From NCBI GenBank assembly GCA_038210655.1, contig JBBQWM010000025.1:1-64000 (forward strand): a stretch of 64,000 nucleotides of DNA, read 5' to 3'. The position numbers were made by a program, and so were the translations under genes. The notes beneath the pieces were generated by a model. The model worked only from the letters and a program-made list of their open reading frames with translations. It was not told where the DNA came from and did no database searches. Shown piece after piece: positions 1 through 7,760 of this stretch. Origin of the DNA: 54-19 sp038210655 (GTDB lineage: Bacteria > Chloroflexota > Chloroflexia > Chloroheliales > Chloroheliaceae). How positions within the stretch are numbered: position 1 is the stretch's first letter; each line of letters opens with the position of its first letter.

Positions 1-129
1 GAAGGGTTAAGTCCAGCAGAATTAGCTGGCGCTGAACTGGACGGGCGGCCCTGGTTACAATTCGTGATGATTAAATTGTCAAAGGTGCAATGGTTAAAAC
101 CGTTGTCGCTAATGTTTACACAAACTTAG
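1..129 (+). CDS. possible 3' end of a gene cut by the window edge
   Basis: Frame 1 is open from the first base to a TAG at 127-129 and translates to about 42 residues beginning EGLSPAELAGAELDGRPW. The amino-acid mix of the first 18 residues looks coding, but there is no recognisable domain. It may be the tail of a gene that starts before the window. The 125 bases between this stop and the next gene (255) are AT-rich and show no clear feature. Low confidence because an open frame of this length can occur by chance. Confidence 0.3.
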   Translation, partial: EGLSPAELAGAELDGRPWLQFVMIKLSKVQWLKPLSLMFTQT

Positions 130-254
130 GTGACTGTGTGAGCGAAAACATACGTAATTTAGATTAAACTTGATAGAATAAAATATATTCTTACATATGC
201 ATAGAGCGATGTTTTTAAATTAAAAACCACTGCTGTTTATATGGGTTATAAAGT

Positions 255-1382
255 CTAGCGGGGGAGATAGGATGCGCCTTTTTTGTCGCCGATCCGGAGC
301 AGGTGGCCTTTATCGACCAGGGCCAGCAAATCGAGGCGGGCGGTTTCGTCGGTGATGTCGGGGTTGACGGCCCGGTAATCGCGGTTGGTAAGGCGACCTC
401 GTTCGCGGGCGTAGAGCAGGCCACGTGCTTGTCGCTCGTTCAGGCCGGTTTGGAGTAGGGCGAAATACTCGGCCCGGTTCGCGTCGGTAATTTCAAAGGT
501 AGGTGCAGAGGCTTCGGTGGAAGCGTGATTGGTGTTACCGTTGCGGAGCGGGTTGTCGGCGGTCGGTTCAGGCACAGGCACCGGGCGGGCGGGCAGGGTA
601 GCCACAAAAGCCGAGTCGTCGGCAACGAAACTGGGCGGAGGACTACCGATTTCGGCTAACGCCCGTCGCATCCGGCGAATACCCGTCCCCATTTCTTCGA
701 CCAAGCGCAATTCGTACATCAACCGGGCCAAAAGAGGGTTGCGGCTATAGCGTTTCTGGCCCAGGTTTTCGAGCGTGACCGGCCCGGCCAACCCGCCAGG
801 GCTTTCTACTTCCAACCTATCATCGAACATTCGCAAAGTTACTTTTTGGCCGCTAATCGAATAATCGCGGTGGGCCAAGGCGTTGGTGATCGCTTCACGG
901 ACGGCGATCAGGGGGTATTCGGGCATATCTTCACGATAAAGGCTGTCGATCCGGGCCGGGATGTGCATGTTGCCGGTCACAAAACGGGCGGCGTTCTCAA
1001 TAATTTTGTCGAGCGTACCAAAGACCTCTTTGCGGTCAACGATCAGGCCGTCTACATCATTACCCCGGAAATGGGCCAGTTTGACGCTGGTTTGGGGCAG
1101 ATATTTTTGGGGCTGTTTGCCAAACAACAAAAGCGCCGCTATGGTTGGGCGAAGGGTGGAACCTTCACCTGCCAACGGGCGTACTAAACCAAGTGCTGCT
1201 AACCGATCTTCGGGCTGATCTCCGGCTTCGCTTCGGTCATCCGAAGCTTCGTCCAGGGTAGCCAGATAGGTTGTCACTTTTTCGGCATCCAGGTCGGCAA
1301 AAGTCGCCGCACTAAGCGGTTGACTCTCGACTGACCCGATACCTTCTTCAGTTTTCAGGCGGGTCCCTTTTTTATCAGCCAT
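255..1382 (-). CDS. ATP-binding protein of the RecG-related/AlbA family, lacking the AlbA_2 domain
   Basis: Residues of about 150-270 form the GHKL-type ATPase half (HATPase_c_4) found in AlbA_2/Schlafen-like 'ATP-dependent DNA helicase RecG-related' proteins: AVREAITNALAHRDYS holds the N-box Asn, followed by DRLEVESPGGL. The last ~60 residues resemble a winged helix. Family members normally carry a ~120-residue AlbA_2 domain first; here the reading begins at MADKKGTRLKTEEG, where that domain would be ending. An in-frame Met 30 codons further up (1472) adds only unrelated residues. No good ribosome binding site precedes either start, and repeats fill the upstream DNA, so this looks like a 5'-truncated gene. 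Whether it is expressed is unknown. Family members are DNA-binding regulators or defence-associated proteins; no specific role is assigned. Confidence 0.7.
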   Translation of the reverse strand: MADKKGTRLKTEEGIGSVESQPLSAATFADLDAEKVTTYLATLDEASDDRSEAGDQPEDRLAALGLVRPLAGEGSTLRPTIAALLLFGKQPQKYLPQTSVKLAHFRGNDVDGLIVDRKEVFGTLDKIIENAARFVTGNMHIPARIDSLYREDMPEYPLIAVREAITNALAHRDYSISGQKVTLRMFDDRLEVESPGGLAGPVTLENLGQKRYSRNPLLARLMYELRLVEEMGTGIRRMRRALAEIGSPPPSFVADDSAFVATLPARPVPVPEPTADNPLRNGNTNHASTEASAPTFEITDANRAEYFALLQTGLNERQARGLLYARERGRLTNRDYRAVNPDITDETARLDLLALVDKGHLLRIGDKKGASYLPR

Positions 1383-1544
1383 GCGCGAGCTACAAATTTT
1401 CAGGTGAGTTAAATTGATTGCTTCCCCAACCAGTTGTGTTAACAGTATATGCCAAATTGGGCTAGACGACAAGTAGCAAAAAAGTCGTGAAATTTACGAT
1501 TTACCCCAAAAGGTTCCGTCCATTGGCCGCGCAAGGGCTTACAA

Positions 1545-1577
1545 GGGATCAGGGATGAAGGATGAGGGATGAAGGGA
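1545..1577. repeat. heptamer tandem repeat (GGGATGA type)
   Basis: Imperfect tandem copies of the 7-mer GGGATGA/AGGATGA. The same heptamer recurs at 4314-4351, 5579-5690, 9831-9953 and about 56,010. It resembles the heptameric short tandemly repeated repetitive (STRR) sequences described in cyanobacteria. Confidence 0.8.
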
Positions 1578-1580
1578 ACA

Positions 1581-1600
1581 TCCATTGGCAGAGCCATGTC
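1581..1600 (+). repeat. dispersed 20-bp repeat TCCATTGGC...
   Basis: Copy of TCCATTGGCAGAGCCATGTC. Near-identical copies occur at 53361-53380 (same strand), 56071-56090 (opposite strand) and twice, more diverged, at 35511-35570. Function unknown. Confidence 0.75.
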
Positions 1601-1690
1601 CCACAAGGCTCCGCCCATAGATCGTTCCCTGGCTTTCAATCGTAACTCGCGGTCTCGCCCCTCAGGTGATAAATCGTAAATCGTAAATCC

Positions 1691-3331
1691 CTAGAGCCAG
1701 CCTTTAGCACCCATAATCTGATTGCCCAATAAGCCCATCAACACTTCGTATTTTGTTCCGGCGTTTTCGGGGTGGAACTCGAAACGATTGCGCTCGAAGT
1801 ACTGGACAACATAGGTTTTGCCGTCCGAGGGATTGACTTCCTGAAATTCTTCGCTGATCGGGAAGCCGTAGAGCGAGAGGCCGCCGTTCTTTTCCCAATA
1901 GGCTTTGAACGCCCCACGCAGAGTATGACCGACTTCCGGGTAGAAGTTGACCGCCGGTTGGTTCGGGTTGGCGACCGATACAAAGGGTACTTCTTTCTCG
2001 CGACCCTGCGTCACCTGCCGACCGAGCAGACCGAGCAGCACTTCGTACTGGGTTCCAGCCAATTCCGGGTGATACTCAAAGCGGTTGCGCTCGAAGTATT
2101 GGACGGTATAGCTTTTGCCCGGTTCGCTGGGCGACGGCTCGTCAAATTCTTCGGTCCAGGGGTAGCCGAACTGGGCCAGCCCGCCGTATTTCTCCCAGTA
2201 TTTTTTGAATACGCCTTGCAAAATATGCCCGGTCTGTTGGTAGTAGACCCGGTAACTGCTGTCCGGCCCTGGACGCACTACCGGGCGGGTCGGGACGATC
2301 AAATTCTTGATGACCGGCCAAAATTCGGCCCCTTCGTGACCCAACCGCCAGGCGGCAAAGCCGCGCACCTGCTGGCGTTTCATCAAATCGAATTTAGCCG
2401 TCAGTGATCGGGCGTTCTCGAACCAAACCTTGTGTTTGTCGCCATCTTTGGTGTAATCCAGATAGGGGGTTTGGGTCGTCAGATCATAGCCAAAAGTGCC
2501 GTTGGTATCCTTTTGGATTTGCATCGTCTCATCGAAGCTGTGCGAGACGGCCCGCACACTCTTATCGGTCTGTCGTTTGGTGATGTTCCAGTCGTAGCCA
2601 TAGAATGGCACACCGAGCAGCACTTTGTTGGCCCCAAAACGTGGTACAGCGTAATTCATCACCCGCTCTTGCCAGTCTACTGGCGCAACCGGCCCGGCTT
2701 CCCCACCCGAATAGGAATAATCGTAGGTCATGACCGTCACGAGATCGACGAAAGGAGCCAGCGCGGTATAGTTGTAGGCGGCGGAGAATTGGCTGGTCGA
2801 GGTCGGGGTGCGCGATACGACCGCCATTGTGGTCAGCTTGCCTTTGGGGTGCAGCCTGTTGTACAGGTCGCGCATGAAATTGGTCAGGAGCGTCTCGCTG
2901 GCAGCATTGAGGTCTTCAAAATCGACCTGATAGCCATCGTAATTATTATCGTAGACCTGTCGCTCGATAGTATCCAGCACGCTCTTGACCTTTGCTGGAT
3001 CGGAAAGCAACTGGTTAAAATCGGTCGTGGTCGGGTCGTTCTGGATCATCGGGATCACCTTGATCCCTTTGGCGCGGGCAAAATTGGTTACGTCCGGCCG
3101 GTTGCTGCCGCTAATACTGCCGTCGCGGGCCAGTCGATAGAAATTGGGCGAGATAATGTCGATATTACTCGCGTTGGCCTGAAGCGCATCATAGGATTTG
3201 CCACTAACATAGTACATCCAGCGGATCGGGATCGGTGGAGCGGCCTCGGCGGGCGCTTGCTCCCAACTGCCAATCAATAAGGTCGCCGCTAGTAACGAGA
3301 TAAGGCTCAGTAATTTTATCCGTAAAGTCAT
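1691..3331 (-). CDS. secreted glycoside hydrolase family 18 protein with two C-terminal repeats
   Basis: Residues 1-30 are a Sec signal peptide (basic start, hydrophobic core, AEA cleavage region). Residues ~36-345 form a GH18 barrel of the spore-hydrolase/YaaH type: the active-site strand DGYQVDFE is at 132-139, with Glu139 as the expected acid/base. The Gln at 135 replaces the middle Asp of classical chitinases, as in peptidoglycan-acting relatives. Residues ~365-460 and ~460-546 are two copies of an ~85-residue module (GHxLxGxFKxYWExxGG ... FERNRFExHPE ... YEVLxGLLG), a repeat common in extracellular proteins of Chloroflexota and probably a wall- or surface-binding element. The likely role is cleavage of beta-1,4 GlcNAc-containing polymer in the envelope. 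It stands alone between repeat-rich spacers. Substrate is inferred. Confidence 0.88.
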   Translation of the reverse strand: MTLRIKLLSLISLLAATLLIGSWEQAPAEAAPPIPIRWMYYVSGKSYDALQANASNIDIISPNFYRLARDGSISGSNRPDVTNFARAKGIKVIPMIQNDPTTTDFNQLLSDPAKVKSVLDTIERQVYDNNYDGYQVDFEDLNAASETLLTNFMRDLYNRLHPKGKLTTMAVVSRTPTSTSQFSAAYNYTALAPFVDLVTVMTYDYSYSGGEAGPVAPVDWQERVMNYAVPRFGANKVLLGVPFYGYDWNITKRQTDKSVRAVSHSFDETMQIQKDTNGTFGYDLTTQTPYLDYTKDGDKHKVWFENARSLTAKFDLMKRQQVRGFAAWRLGHEGAEFWPVIKNLIVPTRPVVRPGPDSSYRVYYQQTGHILQGVFKKYWEKYGGLAQFGYPWTEEFDEPSPSEPGKSYTVQYFERNRFEYHPELAGTQYEVLLGLLGRQVTQGREKEVPFVSVANPNQPAVNFYPEVGHTLRGAFKAYWEKNGGLSLYGFPISEEFQEVNPSDGKTYVVQYFERNRFEFHPENAGTKYEVLMGLLGNQIMGAKGWL

Positions 3332-3345
3332 TGTTTTCCTTGAAA

Positions 3346-3490
3346 AGATGTTAGAAATTAGAGATTAGACATTAGACATCAGAAGGCAGCTTTTCGCAAC
3401 TTTCATTTTCTAACATCCAATTCCTAGCATCCAACATCCAATATCTAACATCTGATTTCTAATTTCTAATCTCTAATCTCTAATATCTCT
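3346..3490. repeat. heptamer tandem repeats (TCTAATN and CATCCAA types)
   Basis: Between the GH18 gene and the SDR gene. Runs of TCTAATT/TCTAATC/TCTAATA and of CATCCAA/TATCTAA/CATCTGA keep a strict 7-bp step. The last copies run into the 3' end of the SDR gene (3473). Similar TCTAATN runs are at 36262-36292 and 40797-40842. Confidence 0.8.
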
Positions 3491-4357
3491 CTTACCATAC
3501 TTAACACGTCGCCGGACGGCCCAATCGGTCAGGAAGGTCGGTAGGAGATGATAGAGTATGACATCCTGGCGACTGGCCCGGTCTATCATATAACGAACTT
3601 TGGGCCGTCTGGTTGTGGCAGCTTTGAGGATAATTTTGGCGACGGTTTCAGGAGTGCTATTGGGGGTAAAGCTGGTGTAGTTTTCCAGAATGGGGCGCAG
3701 ACCGGGATAACGCGAGTCTGGCCCGCCAAATTTTTCGGGCATGACGGTGTTGGCGGTCTTTGAGAAATTGGTCAGGATACTGCCCGGCTCGATCAAAATG
3801 ACCCGCAAGCCCCAGGGCGCAAGCTCCATCCGCAAGGCATCACTCAGCCCTTCGATGGCGTATTTGCTGGCGGAATAAATTCCCCAACCTGGGGTCGAAA
3901 CTCGTCCCATCATCGAGCTAAGGTTGATGATTCGGCCCCGTCGCGTCCGCAAGAGCGGCAACGCCGCCCGCGTCACATTTAGCAGCCCGAAGAAGTTTAC
4001 GTCGAACTGGCGGCGGGCTTCCTGATCGCTGATCTCCTCGACCGGGCCGAGCAGGGCGTATCCGGCGTTGTTGACCAGCAGGTCTAGCCCGCCTTCTGCC
4101 GCTTCGATCTCGCCTAGCACGCTGGCAATCGAGGCGGGGTCGGTCACGTCCAGATAGAAGTCGCGCAGCTTTCCGCCTGCCGCCCGCAAGCTTGCGGCCT
4201 GCTCTGCCAGTCGAGCCTGATCTTTGTCGGTGGCGTAGACCACAAAGCCCTGCCGGGCGAATAGCCGGGCCGTCTCTAGGCCGATCCCACCGGCGGCCCC
4301 GGTGATTAGGACGGAGGGGAGGGATGAGGGATGAGGGATGAGGGATGAAGGTTTCAT
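3473..4357 (-). CDS. short-chain dehydrogenase/reductase (SDR)
   Basis: Classical SDR of about 290 residues: dinucleotide-binding TGAAGGIG at 19-26, NNAG at 97-99, catalytic Ser near 148, Tyr161 and Lys165 (YSASK). It should oxidise or reduce an alcohol/ketone with NAD(P)(H); the substrate cannot be read from sequence. Oddity: the first 14 residues (MKPSSLIPHPSSLP) are translated from a GATGAGG heptamer repeat, and the stop region lies in another heptamer repeat. Family members usually start a few residues before VLITG, so the repeat has supplied or replaced the start. No clear ribosome binding site is seen; the start lies 4 bases after the stop of the upstream Uma2 gene, so translational coupling is possible. 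Confidence 0.88.
   Translation of the reverse strand: MKPSSLIPHPSSLPSVLITGAAGGIGLETARLFARQGFVVYATDKDQARLAEQAASLRAAGGKLRDFYLDVTDPASIASVLGEIEAAEGGLDLLVNNAGYALLGPVEEISDQEARRQFDVNFFGLLNVTRAALPLLRTRRGRIINLSSMMGRVSTPGWGIYSASKYAIEGLSDALRMELAPWGLRVILIEPGSILTNFSKTANTVMPEKFGGPDSRYPGLRPILENYTSFTPNSTPETVAKIILKAATTRRPKVRYMIDRASRQDVILYHLLPTFLTDWAVRRRVKYGKRDIRD
4314..4351. repeat. heptamer repeat GGGATGA inside the SDR coding start
   Basis: About five tandem 7-mers (GAGGGAT/GAAGGAT). On the minus strand they encode the PSSLIPHPSSL stretch at the N terminus of the SDR. Confidence 0.85.
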
Positions 4358-4361
4358 TTGG

Positions 4362-5519
4362 TTAGTCGTCCGCCGATAGGCCCAACTCTTTGAGGCGGGC
4401 GGTCAGGCGTTCGGCTCGCAGGCGTTCGGCTTCGGCTTGTTGTTCGGCCTGCTGGCGTTGCAGGCGTTCGGCTTCAGTCTGCTGCTCGGCCTGACGAGCC
4501 TGTTGTTCTGCCAACTCACGTTGGGCTTGCTCAGCCTGAGCGCGTTGTTCGGCTAGTGTTCGTTGGGCTTGCTCAGCCTGAGCGCGTTGCTCGGCGGCTT
4601 CGCGTTGCGCTTGTTCAGCCTGGGCGCGTTGTTCTGCCAACTCACGTTGCACCTGTTCAACCTGAGCGCGTTGCTCGGCGGCTTCGCGTTGCGCTTGTTC
4701 AGCTTGGGCGCGTTGCTCGGCTAATTCACGCTGCATTTGTTCAGTTTGAGCGCGTTGCTCGGCTAAGGCGCGTTGCGCTTGTTCAGCTTGAGCGCGTTGT
4801 TCGGCTAGTTCGCGTTGGGCTTGTTCGGCTTGAGCGCGTTGCTCGGCTAGGGCGCGTTGCATCCTTTCGGCCTCGGCCAGGCGTTCGGCTACCTCGCGGC
4901 GGGTGCGTTCGCGGTCGGCGATCCGTTCGGCTACTTCGCGTTGCTCGAATAATTCGAGGTAGGTCGCCAGAGGCCGTCCGTCCGGGCCATAAACCCGCCA
5001 ATCTTCTTCGGCACTTTCGCCTGGCTCGAAGCGCACTCCCAAACGCGGGCTGACCCAGCCTTCCAGATCGATAATCCGTTCCAGCCGTTCGCCCTGCCGT
5101 TGCCAGCCTTGCAACCGATGCTTGTAAGGGTCATACAGATAATATTCTTCTACTCCGTACTGCTCGTAAAAGTCGCGCTTGCGGTTCATTTCGGGGAGGC
5201 TGTTGCTGGGTGAGAGTACTTCAAAGACGATTTGCGGGGGGATATTCCCTTCTTCCCATTGGGCGTAGATGCCCCGGTCGCCTTTCGGTCGCCCGAAGAT
5301 GACCATCGCGTCGGGGGCGGTCACGATTTCGGGATGACCTTCGACCGGGTACCAGAACAAATTGCCCGCCCCGAAAACCTGGGGGTCGCCCTTGAATATC
5401 GCATCCAGACCGCCTTGCAACGTCACGATCCAGCGAAATTGGATTGTATTATCGGCCATCGGTTGCTCATCGCTTTCGGGATAAATTACTGCCGCCTTTT
5501 TAGAGTGCGAGATACTCAT
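4362..5519 (-). CDS. Uma2 (DUF820) family endonuclease-like protein with a repeat coiled coil
   Basis: Residues ~25-195 are a Uma2/DUF820 domain, a PD-(D/E)XK nuclease-fold family expanded in cyanobacteria and Chloroflexota: PDAMVIFGRPKGD carries the Asp, FEVLSPSN the Glu strand, and RKRDFYEQYGVEEYYLYDP is the conserved C-terminal signature. Residues ~200-375 are a long charged coiled coil built from eight near-exact 14-residue units (consensus ELAEQRAQAEQAQR), i.e. two heptads or 42 bp each, between about 4510 and 4860. The repeat is visible in DNA, so its copy number may vary between strains. Biological role of Uma2 proteins is not established. The start at 5519 is the natural one for the family; the SDR follows 4 bases downstream. 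Confidence 0.85.
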   Translation of the reverse strand: MSISHSKKAAVIYPESDEQPMADNTIQFRWIVTLQGGLDAIFKGDPQVFGAGNLFWYPVEGHPEIVTAPDAMVIFGRPKGDRGIYAQWEEGNIPPQIVFEVLSPSNSLPEMNRKRDFYEQYGVEEYYLYDPYKHRLQGWQRQGERLERIIDLEGWVSPRLGVRFEPGESAEEDWRVYGPDGRPLATYLELFEQREVAERIADRERTRREVAERLAEAERMQRALAEQRAQAEQAQRELAEQRAQAEQAQRALAEQRAQTEQMQRELAEQRAQAEQAQREAAEQRAQVEQVQRELAEQRAQAEQAQREAAEQRAQAEQAQRTLAEQRAQAEQAQRELAEQQARQAEQQTEAERLQRQQAEQQAEAERLRAERLTARLKELGLSADD

Positions 5520-5578
5520 ACTTCACCTGCTTTCCAACTCCGGCCCGGCCCATCCTCCGCCCGATTATAACACAAGAG

Positions 5579-5690
5579 GGAAGGGATGAAGGATGAGGGA
5601 TGAGGGATGAAAAATGCAGAATGCAAGGATGCTTACAATCGTAAATCCCCCTTCATCCCTCATCCCTCATCCCTCATCCCTTCTTCCATC
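5579..5690. repeat. two inverted blocks of GGGATGA heptamers
   Basis: A GGGATGA run at 5579-5610 is followed by an inverted run (CCCTCAT) at 5652-5690. The second block encodes the last residues of the STAND gene (EEGMRDEG). Two inverted runs could pair in RNA. Confidence 0.75.
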
Positions 5691-7564
5691 TCCGCTACCC
5701 GCTGCTCGGCTATCGCGGCCCATTGCTTGCTTTGGACGGCCCGGAAGAGTTGGGCCGCTTTTTTTACATCTTCGATCCCCTCCGCCCGCTCACCAAGTTC
5801 AAACCGGGCCTGACCAAGATCAACCAAAGTGTTTGCCAGACCCAGTGGGTCTTGTTCAGCTATGAACAGTGGTAAAGACTGCTCATAGAAGGCTTTGGCT
5901 TGGTTCCAATTTTTCTGGGTTATAAACATATCACCAAGACTAACATAAACATTGGCTTGACCGAGGCGGTCTTGTTCTATCTGGTAGAGAGGTAGGGCGG
6001 CATCGTAGTGAGCGCGGGCTTGCTCGACATTGCCCAAGCGACTTTCGAGATCGCCTAGACTTTGAAGGGTGTTGGCTTGACCGAGGCGGTTGCCGGTCGC
6101 GGCCTGGGCCGCGACCGCTTCCGGCAGATAGGCTTTGAGCAAATCCGGGTTGCCTCGTATCAAAAGAAAGTTAGCGACGGGATCGAGCAGGCGGGCAAAG
6201 AGGCCCGGTTCGGTTGTCCGGCCCCATTCGAGGGCGGCCATCCAGTTGGGCTGGTGCAAGTCGAGCAAAGCATAATTCTGCGGGCTAGAGCTTACGGCTT
6301 GCCAGGCCAGGGCGACGTAGTATTCGGCGTGGGCGTGGCAGGCCGGGTCCAGTTCGGTCTGTTGGCGGGCCAGACCTCTGGCATAGGTTCGCAACAGGGG
6401 GTGCAGGCGGTACCAGTCCGGGCCGCTTTCGGGAGCCTCTTGCAGCAAAGAAAGCAGCCGTAGCCTATCGCAAATATCCTCGACCTGCTCGACCTCGACC
6501 TGCCAGAGGGCCGCCAGCAAGGGAGCATCGAAAGGCTGATCGTAGGCCAACGCCCCCAGTGCCCGGAAATATTTTTGCTCGTCGGATTTGAGTTCGGCAT
6601 AGCTATAGGAAAGGGCCAGACTAAGATTTTCTTCCGGCTTCTCACCCGGTTCAAGCTTGAGGGCCGCGAAGTCGTCCCCGGCAGGCAATCTTTGCTGATA
6701 GAGAGCGACGCTATCGATCAGGCTGCGGGGCCGTCTGGCCTCGGACTTGTTGCGGATCAGGCTGGCTGCCAATTTGAGGGCCAGAGCGTGACCGCCTAGC
6801 GCGTCGCTCAAATCGCCCAGCAGGGTCGGGTCGGCCCCCGGCAAATATTGCTGCAAAAAAGCCCGCCCCTCAGTCTGGTTCAACTGCTTGAGTTCGAGCT
6901 TGCCGACCCCAAATCGGTTTGCCAGGTCTTCGGAGCGGGTGGTGAGCAGGATCGTGGCCTCCCTGGGGCAAGCCTCGCGCAAGAGGCGGATGGTATCCAG
7001 CCCACTATCCCAGGCATCGTCCAGCACGACCAGCGTGCGGTTGTTGGGCTGGCAATCTTTACATTCCTCGTTAATCAGCTTTTCGAGCCGAGCCTTGATG
7101 TGGCGGGCCAACTGGCGCAAATCTTCTTGATTGTAGGTAAAGCCGGGTTCGGCATAGGAAGCCCAACCTGAAAGCAACCGGATCGGGTTCGGTTGGCGGG
7201 TCACATCGGCCCACAGGACGGCCCGAAAGACTTTCTCATCATAGAAAAGGTCGTTCGCCAGTTGCTGGGCCAGAGTGGTCTTGCCGATCCCGCCCAGCCC
7301 ATGCACGGCGGTAATCGCAACGGTCTGCCCGGCCTTGAGGCGTTCTTTAAGCTCGCTCATCGGCCCGTCGCGTCCGCCAAAAAAGTCGGGCGGGTAGGGT
7401 GGAACTGGGCAGATAGGCCGGGTGATCGGGTTGCCCCGGTTGTCGGTGTAATAAACATCCCGGACTGTACCGCCTAATATATTGACCCCGCCGGAGTTGT
7501 TGATATTGCCCTGATTGTGGGTTCCGCCCGACCCTGCCGATTGATCGCCCTGTGGTTCAGTCAT
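5660..7564 (-). CDS. NB-ARC STAND NTPase with TPR C terminus
   Basis: Residues 1-45 are a Gly/Asn-rich segment (NQGNINNSGGVNILGG) often seen at the front of bacterial STAND proteins. The NB-ARC domain follows: P-loop GLGGIGKTT at 89-97, Walker B TLVVLDDAWD near 178-187, sensor ILLTTRSEDLA near 210, then winged-helix region to ~400. Residues ~470-620 hold three to four TPR-like helical hairpins (ANTLQSLGDLESRLGN, ANVYVSLGDMFI, ANTLVDLGQARFELGE). STAND proteins are ATP-driven sensors or signal hubs, several of them antiphage. There is no obvious N-terminal effector domain, so the effector is missing, encoded elsewhere, or is the short Gly/Asn segment. The C-terminal tail runs into a heptamer repeat. 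Confidence 0.88.
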   Translation of the reverse strand: MTEPQGDQSAGSGGTHNQGNINNSGGVNILGGTVRDVYYTDNRGNPITRPICPVPPYPPDFFGGRDGPMSELKERLKAGQTVAITAVHGLGGIGKTTLAQQLANDLFYDEKVFRAVLWADVTRQPNPIRLLSGWASYAEPGFTYNQEDLRQLARHIKARLEKLINEECKDCQPNNRTLVVLDDAWDSGLDTIRLLREACPREATILLTTRSEDLANRFGVGKLELKQLNQTEGRAFLQQYLPGADPTLLGDLSDALGGHALALKLAASLIRNKSEARRPRSLIDSVALYQQRLPAGDDFAALKLEPGEKPEENLSLALSYSYAELKSDEQKYFRALGALAYDQPFDAPLLAALWQVEVEQVEDICDRLRLLSLLQEAPESGPDWYRLHPLLRTYARGLARQQTELDPACHAHAEYYVALAWQAVSSSPQNYALLDLHQPNWMAALEWGRTTEPGLFARLLDPVANFLLIRGNPDLLKAYLPEAVAAQAATGNRLGQANTLQSLGDLESRLGNVEQARAHYDAALPLYQIEQDRLGQANVYVSLGDMFITQKNWNQAKAFYEQSLPLFIAEQDPLGLANTLVDLGQARFELGERAEGIEDVKKAAQLFRAVQSKQWAAIAEQRVAEMEEGMRDEG

Positions 7565-7715
7565 AAATGATGCTACCTTTCACGGAGTATCGCAGCTTGA
7601 AATGTAACTGTAGATTGGTAGCTATATTTTAACCCAAAACGCCCAAATAATAAACCACCAAATAAACCTCCCCAACCCTCAACCCCCCACACACAAACCT
7701 CACCTCACCCAAATT

Positions 7716-7760
7716 TCAGTCCTCAGTCCTCAGTCCTCAGTCCTCAGTTCTCAGTCCTCT
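7716..7760. repeat. heptamer tandem repeat (CTCAGTC type)
   Basis: Six tandem copies of the 7-mer CTCAGTC, one with a base change, ending at the stop codon of the GT81 gene. Same 7-bp period as the GGGATGA and TCTAATN families but unrelated sequence. Confidence 0.9.

Noticed and set aside
1439..1639. Minus-strand 66-codon frame upstream of the RecG-like gene
   Set aside because: It consists of the translated heptamer and 20-bp repeats; it does not restore an AlbA_2 domain.
2432..3280. Plus-strand 282-codon frame opposite the GH18 gene
   Set aside because: Shadow of the GH18 coding strand; no domain and no start signal.
4556..5053. Plus-strand open frame rich in RVARRLRVALVQ repeats
   Set aside because: It is the antisense shadow of the 42-bp repeats of the Uma2 coiled coil; no start signal or family.
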